64,000 nt of DNA, taken from assembly GCF_000763905.1 (NCBI RefSeq), contig NZ_JRKN01000017.1, positions 1 to 64,000 on the forward strand. Reading direction: 5' to 3'. The notes beneath the pieces were generated by a model. That model was not told the DNA's origin. It was given only the letters and a program-made list of their open reading frames with translations, and made no database searches. The stretch is from Paracoccus halophilus (GTDB lineage Bacteria; Pseudomonadota; Alphaproteobacteria; Rhodobacterales; Rhodobacteraceae). This document shows positions 8,403-20,200 of the stretch, one piece after another. Every line of letters begins with the position of its first letter. Within the stretch, counting starts at the first letter, position 1. The position numbers and the translations under genes were made by a program.

Positions 8403-9128
8403 TCAGAACTGACGCCGTATACCGATAAGCAGATCGGTACGGCCCTTGTCGGTTACGTCGGTCGAAATCGGAAAAGCACCACGGCGCGGGTTGACCAGAA
8501 TGTCACCGTCAAACGTGATGCTCTCCAACAAGCGCGTGTGCCGAAGCTCGGCAGTTAGAACAATGTTCGGAGCTTGCGGGAGCTCATAAGCGAAACCCAC
8601 CATGATCTGGGCCGCAGTCGCATCGTCGCTGGTGTCGTGCCAAGCCACCTCATCCGAGTTGGAGGTCCGGGCATTATCCCAGTTCATATGCGTAACGCCG
8701 ATGCCCGCACCGGCATAAGGCGATATGCCGCGCGCGGGCCCCTGCTCGACCTTGGCGAAATCGTAGTATCCGTTCAGAAAGATCGACGATTGTCGCAGAT
8801 GGCCCGTTGTCGCTGCATTTCTCAAAGCTCCGCCAGCCGAGCCGCGATCGAGGTCCGAACGGCGATAGCTGTACTCGACTTCGACGCGGATACGGTTATC
8901 GAACCGCCAACCGGCACTGAACGTCACACCTGCGCCGGGATCGCTGCTCATATAGCCGCCGGGTTGGCGCCCGAACGGGGTGTCGACTCCGTCGATATCC
9001 TGATCGGCTGGCACGCTATAGGCGAGAGATAATCCAACATAAGGGCCGGGGGTGGTTTCAGCCTGAGCCACCGCTCCCGCGGCCAGCGACGTGCCGGCCG
9101 CAAGGGCGAGCATAAGCATATGTGACAT
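8403..9128 (-). CDS. Outer membrane beta-barrel protein
   Basis: A 241-residue protein with a clear signal peptide (LALAAGTSLAAGAVAQA) and alternating beta strands such as PYVGLSLAYSVP and YAGAGIGVTHMNW, ending in the outer-membrane-type LIGIRRQF with terminal Phe. The size fits the 8-stranded OmpA/OmpW-like class. The start overlaps the stop of the upstream SGNH-like gene by one base (TAATG), so translation is probably coupled. Placement after an NRPS suggests a role at the cell envelope for the product or for tolerance, but nothing in the sequence proves it. Confidence 0.8.
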   Translation of the reverse strand: MSHMLMLALAAGTSLAAGAVAQAETTPGPYVGLSLAYSVPADQDIDGVDTPFGRQPGGYMSSDPGAGVTFSAGWRFDNRIRVEVEYSYRRSDLDRGSAGGALRNAATTGHLRQSSIFLNGYYDFAKVEQGPARGISPYAGAGIGVTHMNWDNARTSNSDEVAWHDTSDDATAAQIMVGFAYELPQAPNIVLTAELRHTRLLESITFDGDILVNPRRGAFPISTDVTDKGRTDLLIGIRRQF

Positions 9129-10024
9129 TATTGGACTGCTCCTTCTTTTTCACGCATAAGCAGCCCCATTGCCAGACCGATGCCCAGCAAGCGATGCACC
9201 CGGGCGGTGGGATACACGTCGTCAAGGTAGACGTACGATTCGAAGTCGCAGTCGCGGCCCTTTGCGACACAGGATTCGGTTGTGTTCATGATCCCGAACT
9301 CGTCACCGTTGCGGAGCACGTTTTCGGTAAAATCATTAAAGCTCCAGCGGATGATTTCGATGCCATCACGCTGTTCAACGCGATCCAGCATCGCGTCGAA
9401 ATCGCGGTTCCACTGCTCGGACAGCTTGGTTCCGTATGCGACCGCTTCGGCACCACGATTGACTGCCGCCGGAGACTTGCCGACATCCACGAAGTCGGGA
9501 GCGTAGAACGTCTTTGCGCCAGCGTCCGCAAGGCGGTGCATCTGCGTCTCAATGGTCGCTACGGCGTCGTTCAATATTTCCTGGCCGACCGCCGGGTCGG
9601 GCTCGGCAAAGGCTTTGATGACGTCGTTGCCGCCAAGAAAGATGAAGTACAGGGCGCCGGGATCAGCCTTGCCATCGTTTCGCGATAGGAATGCATCTAC
9701 CTGTGCCGGAACATCGTGCGGTCCATTACCGCTTGCCGTCGCATCGAAAACAGAGAAATTCGATCCACCTTCCTCTTGGGTCAAATGCAGCGATGGTGCT
9801 GCACTAAGGCCCATCAGATCAGCCATCACTTCCACAGCCACCGGACCGTTGGTCGAGCGGTTTTGGTAGAACGGCTCCGGTCGCGTGGTGCCGGATTCGG
9901 TGTAATAGTTCCCAATATCCGAAAATGCCGCGCTGAAGGTTACGAGTTCAGTGAACCTCTCGGCAGAAGCGGAGGTGCTGAACAAAATGCCGACCAAAGA
10001 CAACGCAAGTACATGTTTACGCAT
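9128..10024 (-). CDS. SGNH/GDSL-family exported protein lacking catalytic Ser and His
   Basis: A 298-residue protein with signal peptide MRKHVLALSLVGILFSTSASA. It keeps the SGNH frame: block I VTFSAAFSDIGNYY, block III FIFLGGNDV and block V YLDDVYPTARVH. In active members block I is FGDSLSDxGN and block V is DxxHPT. Here the nucleophile Ser is Ala and the catalytic His is Tyr, so hydrolase activity is not expected. The codons are unambiguous. ATG at 10024 has AGGAAAG upstream, 62 bases after the NRPS stop, in the same direction. It could be a binding or lectin-like protein in the periplasm or at the surface; function unknown. Confidence 0.8.
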   Translation of the reverse strand: MRKHVLALSLVGILFSTSASAERFTELVTFSAAFSDIGNYYTESGTTRPEPFYQNRSTNGPVAVEVMADLMGLSAAPSLHLTQEEGGSNFSVFDATASGNGPHDVPAQVDAFLSRNDGKADPGALYFIFLGGNDVIKAFAEPDPAVGQEILNDAVATIETQMHRLADAGAKTFYAPDFVDVGKSPAAVNRGAEAVAYGTKLSEQWNRDFDAMLDRVEQRDGIEIIRWSFNDFTENVLRNGDEFGIMNTTESCVAKGRDCDFESYVYLDDVYPTARVHRLLGIGLAMGLLMREKEGAVQ

Positions 10025-10086
10025 GGTGATCTTTCCTAGAATGGTTAATCGATTTTTCCGCCGGCAGAAGGCCCCGCCGAAGGTCT

Positions 10087-13000
10087 TCAACTTTCCATTG
10101 CCAGACGCATCGCCTCGGAAATCGAGGCTGTATTGCCTGACGAGAGCATGGTCAGATGTGTCCCGGGAACGAAATGAACCTGGCAATGCCCGCTTGAAAG
10201 CCCGTTCCAACCCAGACTTGATTTTGCTGCGGGATCCCTGAATACCTCGCTTGCAGAATAGTCGTAGTCAGGATGGGCTTGCGCTGCACGAAGTAGTGTT
10301 ACGTCGGCAGCAATAGAGTTTGCAGGTCGATAGCGCGCACGGCTGTTGGCTTGGAATACATTTATAAAGCCCTTCAGGTGGTCCCGTGCCGCGTCGATCG
10401 GCAGCAGGCCCGCTGACGCTATCTTTCCTGCGGTGAAGGTCAGTGGGTCGGCCGATTGGCGAATTTGATCCGCAGCTATGCGCAGATCCATCTCGGCGCT
10501 TTCGGCCAAAACTTCGGCGATTTTCGCCAGCCAGTCGGCATCATCGATATCGTCATGCTCGATATTGTTGAGCTGGCCGCCGCATTCGACAGGTGCCGGG
10601 GCGTCCATGATGACCAGGCGTTCGACCGTGTCTCCCCGCGCTTCAAGCCTGCGGGCCATTTCGAATGCGACCACACCGCCAAAGCAGTGCCCGGCCAAGC
10701 GGTAAGGTCCCTGCGGTTGAATATCAGTCAACGCGCGGACCAATTCGTCGGCCACGTCCTCGACCGTTTCATGAGGTCGAGACAGCCCGTCAGTACCTCG
10801 CAGCTGGAGGCCAAAGAACCTGAAGTTCTTTTCCAGAGCTGCAGCCATCGACTGGTAATAAAGCGTGCTGCCACCGCCTCCGGCGACGCAGAATATCGCC
10901 GGCAGGTGATCGGCTGCGTCATTCATCGGGACCAGCGGGGACCATTCATCACCGCTGCCTTGGCGCAAAGCCTGCGCCATCTGTGCGATGGTCGGATTGC
11001 GGAACAAAAGCGCAGTTGGCAATTTGCGCCCATAGGCAGTTCCAATTTCGGACATCAAATGGACGGCCAGAAGTGATTGACCACCCAAACGGAAAAAGTC
11101 GTCGTTCACGCCGATGGGCGACATGCCAAGCACACGCTCCCACAAGGAGGTCAGAGCGGCTTCTTCGCTATTGCGTGACGCGACAAAAGCCTGGGTCTCG
11201 TCGCGATTTGTTTCTGCCTCGGGCAAACGTGCATGATCTACCTTGCCGTTGCCGTTCAGGGGGACTTCGTCGATCTGCATCAAGACCGCCGGGATCATGT
11301 AATCCGGCAAGCTGTCTGCCAGATGGTTGCGCAAATCGCGCTCGTCCATCTGCCAGTTGCCTTTGGGAACGACATACGACACCAGCCGCTTGCCCAATGA
11401 AGGATGGTCTTGCGTTACGGTCACCGCGGTGCGCACACCCGGATGCCTGCAAAGCGAGCTTTCGATTTCGCCAAGCTCGATGCGAAAGCCGCGAATTTTC
11501 ACCTGTTTGTCGTTTCGGCCAAGATATTCGATGTCGCCATCCGGCAGATAACGTCCCAAATCGCTGGACCGATAATAAAGCACCTTGTCGGAACCGGTTA
11601 CAAACTTATCGGCGGTCAGTTCCGGTCTGCCAAGATAACCCGACGCGAGGCCCGGGCCGCTGACGTGAATTTCGCCGGTGGCGCCGATGGGTACCGGACG
11701 AAGACGGTGGTCCAGAAGGTCCAGTCGCAGATCCGGAATTGCCACGCCGATGGGGCTACGCGTTCGCGTCAGATCCGCCGCCCGAATGACACGATAAGAA
11801 GCGTGGACCGTGATTTCGGTGATCCCGTACATGTTGACCAGCAAAGGCTGCTGATCACCGTGGCGCGAGACCCAAGGACGGAGGCTCTGCAGATCCAGCG
11901 GTTCCCCACCGAAAACGACGGCGCGCAAAGCAAAGGATTGAGGTGCCCCGCTGCGCCCCTCTTCGGCGACGAACAACTTGAAGGCCGAGGGGCTTTGATT
12001 GAGGATCGTTACGCCTTCGCGCCGCACCAGATCAACAAAGAGCGAAGGTGAACGGGACACCAGATAGGGCACAACAACAAGCCGCCCCCCATAAATCAGC
12101 GCACCCCACATTTCCCAAACGGAGAAATCGAATGCGAAAGAGTGAAAGAGCGTCCAGACATCGTTGCGGTTAAATTCAAACCAGCACTGCGTGTTAAGAA
12201 AGAGCCGCGCCACATTGCGGTGCGTCAGCTGAACGCCTTTGGGCCGCCCGGTGGTGCCAGAGGTGTACATGACATAGATCAGGCCATCCAGACTGGCGCG
12301 GTTTTCCGGATCTGCCTCTGGCCAGTCGCCTTCAATCTCTCCGTTCGGGCCCATCTCGATCAGTTCGGCACCCGCCGTCTCGACAACCGCCGCCTGCCCA
12401 TTCTGAATGAGAACCCGCGATGATTTGCTGTCTTGCATGATGAAGTTCACGCGTTCGGCTGGCAGCGATGGATCGATCGGCAGATAGGCCGCCCCAGCTT
12501 TCAGGATCGCCAGAAGCCCGATCATCATTTCCAACGACCTGTCGGTGCAGAACCCGACAAGATCACCCGGCAGCACACCCGCCGCGATCAGGCGATGAGC
12601 CAATCGGTTCGCTCGGCGATTGAGTTGGTCATAACTCAGCGTCACACCCTCGCAGGTCAGCGCGGGCGCTTCGGGGTCGGCAGCGACCTGTCTCTGAAAG
12701 CTTTCGTGAACGCACTCGACTGCTTCGATCGCCGCAGCGCCCGGCCTGCTGAACTGCTCGATCAACTCGCGCGATGCGGCGCTGACAATCGGAAGATCGT
12801 CCACTTGCTGGTCGGGGTTGACGACGAGCGCCTGCAGCATGGTCGTGAAATTATCGGCAAGCCTTGTAATGCTTTCGGGCAAAAACAAAGCCGTATCGTA
12901 TTTCAGCACGCCCTGAAGCTGCTCGCCCACCTCGAACATTTCCAGATCCAGATCGAACTGGCCTGTTTGCTGCGGAAGGTCGATATATTCGACCTCCAGG

Positions 13001-14223
13001 CCCGCCCAAAGCGCACGGCGACCATTCTGATGGGCGGCCATTATTTCCATCGCTCCGCCCGCGCGCTGCGCCTTCTGCATAACAAAAGATGTCTGAAACA
13101 GCGGCGTCACACTGGGATCGCGTTGCAGTTTCATTTTTTCGACGATCACCGGAAACGGCAATTCGTCGTGACTTAATGCTTCGGTCGCCTGTTCATGCGC
13201 GTTCCGAAGGACCTCACCGACAGGTTGATCCCATTGCAGATCAGAAACGACCACGACCGGGTTCACAAAGTATCCGACGACTCCCATCATTTCCGGGTCG
13301 TTACGCCCGGCAGAGCGTGTGCCGATCGGAATCGTTTGCTGCCGGGAATAGCGGGCGATGAATATCTGATAGGCGCCAAGCAAAAGCGAAAACAGTGTGA
13401 TACCAAGTTCGCGCGCCAGGCCCTGCAACTGTGCGGTCAGCTCCGGCGACAAAGCGAACGAATGGCTCGCGCCACCAAGCTGACGCACCGGAGGGCGAGG
13501 AGCGTCAAATGGCAAGTCCAGCGTGCCACGCGCGGCTTGCAGATTGTTCGTCCAATAGGTCGCCAGCTCTGCCCCGCGGGGGCCATTGATCATACGTTCT
13601 TGCCGCTCGATATGTTCGATGTAGCCCTTTTGCGGTACCGGCAGGCCGTGCTGTCGACCATGCACTGCGGCCTCATAGGCAATGCGCAGTTCATCCAGTG
13701 TCAACCATAGCGACCAGCCGTCAAAAATGACGTGATGGACGCAGAGCAGCAGGACATGGTCAGCCTTACCAAGCGTGAACAGCTGTGGCCTGAAAAGCGG
13801 GTCAGTCTCTAGATCGAAGGGCGCCGCGGCCGCTCTTCTCAGCGTTGCATCCAGATCCTGCTCGGCCCCTACCTGCGTTTCGGGCAGGGTGACCGTGCGA
13901 TATCCAAGGATCATTTGAACCAGCTTGCCATCTTCGCCCATTCGGAAGTTGGCGCGCAGTTGCTGGTGACGATCTACCACGACCTGCAAAGCCGATCGCA
14001 GCGCCGCTTTGTCCAGGGCTGACCGGATGCGCAGCGCGAAGACAACGGTGTATGCTGGACTGTCGGGCCTGGACTGGTGCAAGAACCACAGGGCCTGCTG
14101 CCCGCGTGACACCGGATGGATGTTCATATGCTGTTTGCCGTGGTTGCGCAGCAACTGGGCAAGAGCTTCCTTTCGCGACACGGTATCCGTATCGGGCGAA
14201 GTGCTGACAAAGGCCATGATCAC
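10087..14223 (-). CDS. NRPS module C-A-T-TE, predicted Thr-specific, Cys thioesterase
   Basis: 1378 residues. Domains: C about 34-480 with HHVIFDG at 163-169; A about 500-1000 with YTSGTTGRPKG near 652; T with LGGQS near 1047; TE about 1110-1370. Aligning A-domain pocket residues by eye to GrsA gives D-F-W-N-V-G-M-V-H-K, one change from the classical threonine code DFWNIGMVHK. The TE motif is AGHCFGG: Cys1180 (codon 10684-10686) replaces the usual Ser, and a His lies in VPGTHLT. The GTG start overlaps the PKS stop as GTGA; an ATG at 14217 is an alternative. The C domain would join the PKS-made acyl chain to Thr; release by the Cys TE could give a beta-lactone, macrolactone or free acid. Confidence 0.92.
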   Translation of the reverse strand: MIMAFVSTSPDTDTVSRKEALAQLLRNHGKQHMNIHPVSRGQQALWFLHQSRPDSPAYTVVFALRIRSALDKAALRSALQVVVDRHQQLRANFRMGEDGKLVQMILGYRTVTLPETQVGAEQDLDATLRRAAAAPFDLETDPLFRPQLFTLGKADHVLLLCVHHVIFDGWSLWLTLDELRIAYEAAVHGRQHGLPVPQKGYIEHIERQERMINGPRGAELATYWTNNLQAARGTLDLPFDAPRPPVRQLGGASHSFALSPELTAQLQGLARELGITLFSLLLGAYQIFIARYSRQQTIPIGTRSAGRNDPEMMGVVGYFVNPVVVVSDLQWDQPVGEVLRNAHEQATEALSHDELPFPVIVEKMKLQRDPSVTPLFQTSFVMQKAQRAGGAMEIMAAHQNGRRALWAGLEVEYIDLPQQTGQFDLDLEMFEVGEQLQGVLKYDTALFLPESITRLADNFTTMLQALVVNPDQQVDDLPIVSAASRELIEQFSRPGAAAIEAVECVHESFQRQVAADPEAPALTCEGVTLSYDQLNRRANRLAHRLIAAGVLPGDLVGFCTDRSLEMMIGLLAILKAGAAYLPIDPSLPAERVNFIMQDSKSSRVLIQNGQAAVVETAGAELIEMGPNGEIEGDWPEADPENRASLDGLIYVMYTSGTTGRPKGVQLTHRNVARLFLNTQCWFEFNRNDVWTLFHSFAFDFSVWEMWGALIYGGRLVVVPYLVSRSPSLFVDLVRREGVTILNQSPSAFKLFVAEEGRSGAPQSFALRAVVFGGEPLDLQSLRPWVSRHGDQQPLLVNMYGITEITVHASYRVIRAADLTRTRSPIGVAIPDLRLDLLDHRLRPVPIGATGEIHVSGPGLASGYLGRPELTADKFVTGSDKVLYYRSSDLGRYLPDGDIEYLGRNDKQVKIRGFRIELGEIESSLCRHPGVRTAVTVTQDHPSLGKRLVSYVVPKGNWQMDERDLRNHLADSLPDYMIPAVLMQIDEVPLNGNGKVDHARLPEAETNRDETQAFVASRNSEEAALTSLWERVLGMSPIGVNDDFFRLGGQSLLAVHLMSEIGTAYGRKLPTALLFRNPTIAQMAQALRQGSGDEWSPLVPMNDAADHLPAIFCVAGGGGSTLYYQSMAAALEKNFRFFGLQLRGTDGLSRPHETVEDVADELVRALTDIQPQGPYRLAGHCFGGVVAFEMARRLEARGDTVERLVIMDAPAPVECGGQLNNIEHDDIDDADWLAKIAEVLAESAEMDLRIAADQIRQSADPLTFTAGKIASAGLLPIDAARDHLKGFINVFQANSRARYRPANSIAADVTLLRAAQAHPDYDYSASEVFRDPAAKSSLGWNGLSSGHCQVHFVPGTHLTMLSSGNTASISEAMRLAMES

Positions 14224-17200
14224 GCGCTCCGCTCAAGGTTACTGTAGGTTTCCAGCGTTTGCTCGATTTCCTCGGGTGTCATCCCGTCCAGACGCGACAA
14301 CAGCTCGCCCGGATCCAGCGGCGCAGTTTCTACGGCACTGACTTTAGGCGCTGGCCCTGCGGCTTTGCTTTCGCTGGGCGTTGCAGAGTCCTGAGCCTTT
14401 TCGAAAAGCGCGGTGATATTGCGGATCAGCGCCGCAAAGGACACGCCCTTCATCAACTCCAGTGTGGGGACACGCAGACCGAGACCCCGATCTACCCCTA
14501 CCTGCAACTCCATCGCCATGAGCGAGTCGACGCCCATGTTCAGCAGCGAGCGGTTCATGTCGATGCCGTCCGCTGGCAAGCGCAGCACACCACTGACAAG
14601 GTCGATCAAGACCTTTTCGACCAGGGCCGCGCGTTCTTCGGCGCTCATGGTCGCAAACCCGTCATTCTGGACAGCTGCGGTAGCTTGCCCTGTTTCAGGC
14701 ATCAGGTGCTTATAGCGGGGCGATGCCGCCCATTTCGCATAAGTTCCGCCCCACAGCGCCCAATCCATGCGTGCAGCCGCCATGGCCACCGGGTTCCAGC
14801 CAAAGATTTTCTCCAGCATGCCTATTGCTTCGGCCGGGTTCAGCGAGCCGACACCGACACGGCCAAAGTGTTTCTCCACCCCTTCGTGACGCGCCGCCAT
14901 CCCGACCTCGGCCAGGGCACCAAGGTTGATGCTGATCGCGGGCAAGCCGCTCTTGCGCCGATGGTTGGCCAGACTGTCCAGGAATGTATTGGCTGCGACA
15001 TAGGCACCCTGTCCCGGGCTCCCCAGAAGCGCGGCGATGGACGAGATCATCACAAAGGCATCTATCGGCATGTTGCGCGTGGCTTGATGCAGGTGCCATG
15101 CCCCCACCGCCTTTGGCTGCATGACCCGGACAATCTGATCCTCGCTCAGCGAGTAAACCGGAGCATCGTCCAGAATGCCCGCCGCGTGGAATACGCCCCG
15201 GAGCGGCTGATCAAGCTTGCCGATTTTTGCGAACATCTCACTGACATTCTGCGCGTTGGCAATGTCGGCCGAGAGCGCCGTCACCCCGCTGCCCCGCCGC
15301 TGCAATTCCGCCATCATCTCTTGCGCGCCAGGCGTTTTGGGGCCTTTGCGCCCCGCCAGAACAATATGGCCGGCCCCCTTATCGGCGAGCCACTTGGCGA
15401 TCTCAAAGCCGAAGCCGCCAAGCCCCCCGGTGACGAGATAGGCGCCATCCGCACGGATCCGAGGCGCTGGCAAAGACGCCGCGACTGCCTTGACCCGAGC
15501 GGCAGGATCGTGCTGCTCCAGCACATAGCGAGACAGTTCGATTTCTGCCGGCGAAAGTTCAGCGATCATGCGCCAGATTGGCGACTCTGCGGCAAGCGCC
15601 GTGAGATCCGCCAAGGCAGGACGCAGGTAAAGATCGGCCCTGCTCGCCAAGAATGCCGGGTCGATTTTCAGCTCGACCCGGTTTGCCGCTTCGGCCAGCG
15701 GCCGTGCGCCGTTTGCGAACAACCGGACCACAGTGCCGAATGGCGTCACCATCGAGGCCAGTGTATCCGCGAGCTCATCATCGGTCCCAAGGCAAACAAT
15801 ATCGACGCCCGACGGATGGTCTTGCTGCAAGCTTTTTGCAGCAAGCAGCGGATCGGTTGGATCAATCAGGGCCACCGTAGCACCGATGGCACGCGCAGCC
15901 GTCGCCAGAGGCTGCAGAAGCCCGTGTTTGGGCGCATAAAGTGCAAGCGTCTTGCCCGATGCCAGCCCGGCGCGCCGCAAGATTGCAATCGCAAGCGTCA
16001 GCGGCAGCAGCGCCAGACTTTGCGTTTCACTAAAGCCGGTATCCTCGGGACAAGCCAAAATTGCCTCGGCGGGGGCACGCAGGTAACGAGGGGCATCGCC
16101 CGGATGTCGCAGCAGGACGATCTGTCCGGCTGCAAGATCATGAACCCCTGCGCCAGTCGCCACGACGGTAGCCAGAACGTTCGACACCGGCTTGGTCTCA
16201 CCCTCGGGCGGCAGTTCCTTCGAAGCAATGATCACTTCGACTTCTGCTTCGTCGTCGGCCAACGGATCTGAGCTGCGGCAGGCCAGCGCTTCATCCGCAA
16301 GTTTAGACGCCTCGACCGGGCGCAGGCGGCGGACCAGCCGTTCCGAACCGGTCAGAACCACATCATCTTCGGCACTTTGCGAAAGCAATTCCCGCATCAG
16401 CGCTTCTGCCCGATCCTGCATGTGATCGATCTGGATCATGCGAATGTCCAGGTCGGCATATTCATTAGCGGCCACCCGCGTCAGCCCAAGACGCCCGGCA
16501 TTCGCAGGCGTCACGATATCTGCTTGCTCATCGGAATGACGCATCACAACGCTCAGCCTGCGACGCTTTCCGTCCTGCGGGATCGCCTGAATGACAGCCA
16601 GCGCATCCAGCGTGTCGTTAATGCCGACCGGGTCGCCCGCGCCTGCCGAGAGTCCGCGCAGATCGACAATATGGGCCTCGTTCAGATCAGCCAGCAGCGC
16701 CGCCAGATCCTCAGGGCGATCGGCGCGATAGGTCCAGGAAGGCCCTGTCTTTTCAAGCGCTTCACCCGGCTCGACGGTCTGGATCTGATGGCCTTCGCTG
16801 GACAATCGGTTGGTCAACCAATGTCCATGCCCCTCAACATCCATCACCGCGAGAATGGGCACGGATTGCGCGCCACCTGACAGGGCATCGCTGTCGTTCA
16901 GAGATTGCGGTTCACACTCGAAACGGTCAAGCAATGTGTTGACGGTGGCAGCCGGCAAGGGTCCGACCTCTGCCTGTCCCAGTGCGCGCGCCGTGATACC
17001 ACGCAGCTCGGCCAGGATGGTTCCGTCCTCGGCTATCAGGCTGATCTCGCCTGTCATTTGCTGCACATCGTAGGAAAGCAAGCGACCATGGCACCAAAAG
17101 CGATCCCCGACGCTCTGATGGATGACGATTTCATCGATGCGGACAGGAACAAACGCGACTGGCGGCGCATCGTCGGGCAAGCACACGATCAGAGATTGGA

Positions 17201-20200
17201 AGCATGCGTCCAAAAGCGCCGGGTGGAGGATCTCATCGCCCAGCCGCAATTCCTTGGGCGCGCGAATTTCGGCCAGCACCTGCGCGCGATCAGCGGACAA
17301 GCGCAGTTCGGTCACACCTTGGAACATCGGGCCATATTGCAGGCCACGCGCCGCCATTGCTGCGTAATGATCAGCCGCGGACACCGTCTGAGAAAGCTCA
17401 CCGCCCAATTTGGCCAGATCGACAATCGCGCCTGGCACAGGGTTGAGTAGTGAAACCCGCCCTTCTGCGTGCCGTGTCCAATTGCCGCGATCCGATGACA
17501 GCGCGCTGTATATCGAGAAGTTCCGCGTCTGCGGGTCGAACCGGGTCAGCAACTCGACATCGTCGTCATCGTCAATCAGCAACGCCTGGCTGAACGTCAG
17601 GTCGGTCAGACGCACCTGCCCGGTACCGGTCGCCGTCTGCGCAAGCTCCAGCCCGATTTCGCAATAGGCCGCGCCCGGGAGAACCACGCTATCCTCGACG
17701 CAGTGATCCAAAATATAGCTGTAGCGGTTGCGATTGATGCTTGCTGCCCATGCCGGATCGGGCATTTCCATCTGCAGACCCAGAAGCCCGCCTTGCTTTG
17801 GGGTACCCAACCGGTCCTCACGGGCTGCGGGGCTTTCGCTCCAATATGTGCGGCGCTGCCAAGGATAGCTTGGCAGATCGACAAACGCCCGATCATGCCG
17901 CGAATGGAAGATCTCCCAATCGATCGCGCAGCCGGCTACGTGGAGCGCCGCAATCCCGCGCAGAATCGACCTGACTTCAGGCTGCTGACGCCGCAGAGTA
18001 GACGCAAGGACCCCGCCAATATTCGCCGCCAGCAGGCATTCGCGCAGCGCATTGCCCAGAACCGGATGAGGTCCGATTTCCAGAAAGCATTCGTGCCCGT
18101 CGTTTATTATCTCGTCGATCGTGTCGGCGAACCTGACGCAGTCGCGAACATTGCGACGCCAGTAAGCCGCGCCGAAATCATCGGCTTCGACGGGGAGTCC
18201 GGTAACGGTCGAGTAAACTGGAATCTTGGCAGGTTGAGGCGAAAGACCGTTTAACCCTTGCTCAAGCGGATCGAGTAACGGATCCATGATAGGGCTGTGA
18301 TAGGCCGTTTCGACTTGCAGCGCGCGATTGAATATCCCGTCATCGGACAGGCGTTCAGCGATCTCGCCCAACGCCGTCTCATCGCCGGCGAGGGTGATGG
18401 TTGCCGGACCGTTCACTGCGCCGATGGATACCAGGGCCTGATACCCGTCAAGGTATGGCGCGACCTTGTCTGCACTCAGACCGACTGCGAGCATCGCACC
18501 CGAGCCGGCAGTGGTCGCCTGCAGCTTGCTGCGCAGATGCGATACCTGCACCGCTTCCTCGAGTGTCAGGACCCCTGCGGCATATGCGGCGCTGACCTCT
18601 CCGACGCTGTGGCCCAGCATCGCTGCCGGGCGCACACCCAAGGCCTCGAGCAACCTGACCAATCCAGCTTGAATGACGAAGTTCGCAGGCTGTGCAATCT
18701 CGGTACGCGAGACCCTCGACTCGTCCTCGGGTTTGCGCATTTCATCAAGGATCGACCAACCTGAAAGCGGCGTGAATATCTCGTCCACTCGCTCGGCGAA
18801 TTCACGAAACAGCGGCTCACGGTCCAGAAGTTCGCGGCCCATGGCCCACCACTGCGGACCCATGCCGGTGAAGACATAGACCGGTTCGATCGCGTGATGT
18901 TCGGCGTAGCCTTCGATCAGATCGGCATTGGCGCGCCCCTCCAGATAGTCGCGCAGCGCCAACCTTGCCTCGTCCGCATTGTCGGCCACGATGGCGAGGC
19001 GGTATTCATAGCTGCTCCTTCGGACGGCTGACGAATAGCAAAGATCGCCGAACTCCTGATCTTCGAGCCCGTGAATCCGTTCGATATATGCACGAGCGAG
19101 CGCACGCAGCGCGTCGACGGTTCGCGCTGACAGAAGCAGCAGGTTGCTGGCGGCACCTTCAGAGACAGCGCGCTTTTTACCGGATGGCGGCGCTGGCTCC
19201 ATGATCAACGAGGCATTTGTACCCCCGTAGCCAAATGAATTGATCGCCGCCCAGCCAGGATTGCCCTGCGGCGTCAAAGGAAGCTCGGTCAGCGTTCGTG
19301 GTAGCGCAAGATTCCAACTGTCGAGTTCAAGCGCCGGATTGATGTCCTGAAGATTGGCGACAGGAGGTATCTGGCCCCGCTGCAGACATAGTGCCGTTTT
19401 GATAACGGCCGCGATACCTGCCGCCGCCTCGAGGTGGCCGATATTGGCTTTGACCGACCCGACAAGGCAGGCATCCTGATCCTCGGTCCGAGCCTTGCCA
19501 AAAACCGCGCCGAGGGCACTCAACTCGATAGGGTCACCGATGGCCGTTCCGGTGCCATGTGCTTCGACATAGGTCACCGAGGCCGGGTCGATATCGTTTC
19601 TTGCGCAGACGGCCTTTACCAACTCTGCCTGCGATACACCGTTCGGAACGGTGATGCCGTCGGTTCTGCCGTCCTGATTTACGCCACTTCCGCGGATGAT
19701 GGCATGGATCCGGTCGCCATCGGCCTGCGCCTGACTGAGACGCTTGATAACCACGACCCCCGCACCCTCACCTCGACCGTAACCATCGGCGCGGGCATCA
19801 AAGCTTTTTGAGCGCCCGTCGCGGGCGAGGAAGCCGCCCTTGCACATTGCAATCAGAGTCTCTGGCCGAAAGATGACATTGACACCACCGACCAGGGCCA
19901 GATCACATTCGCCATGCCGGACGGCCTGACAGGCCTGATGCATCGCAACCAGCGACGACGAACAGGCCGTATCCAAGGTGAAACTGGGGCCATGCAGGTC
20001 TAGAAGATAGGACAGACGGTTCGATAGAATCGTGAGGGTCGAACTGACCGCAGTATGCGGTCCGATATTCGTTCGACCCAATGGGCTGAACTGGGTCAAC
20101 ATACCGTCGATCATGAAACCCCCGATGAAGACCCCGGCATTCGTGCCCGTGATCCGCTCTATGGGGATCCCGGCATTTTCGATCGCCTCATATGCGACCT

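Noticed and set aside
9128..10024. Calling this gene a GDSL esterase or an EstA-like autotransporter together with the next gene
   Set aside because: The catalytic Ser and His are absent, and the barrel gene has its own signal peptide and is shorter than an autotransporter translocator.
14259..16271. 670-codon plus-strand frame opposite the first PKS
   Set aside because: Antisense to the KR and ACP region, no recognisable protein features.
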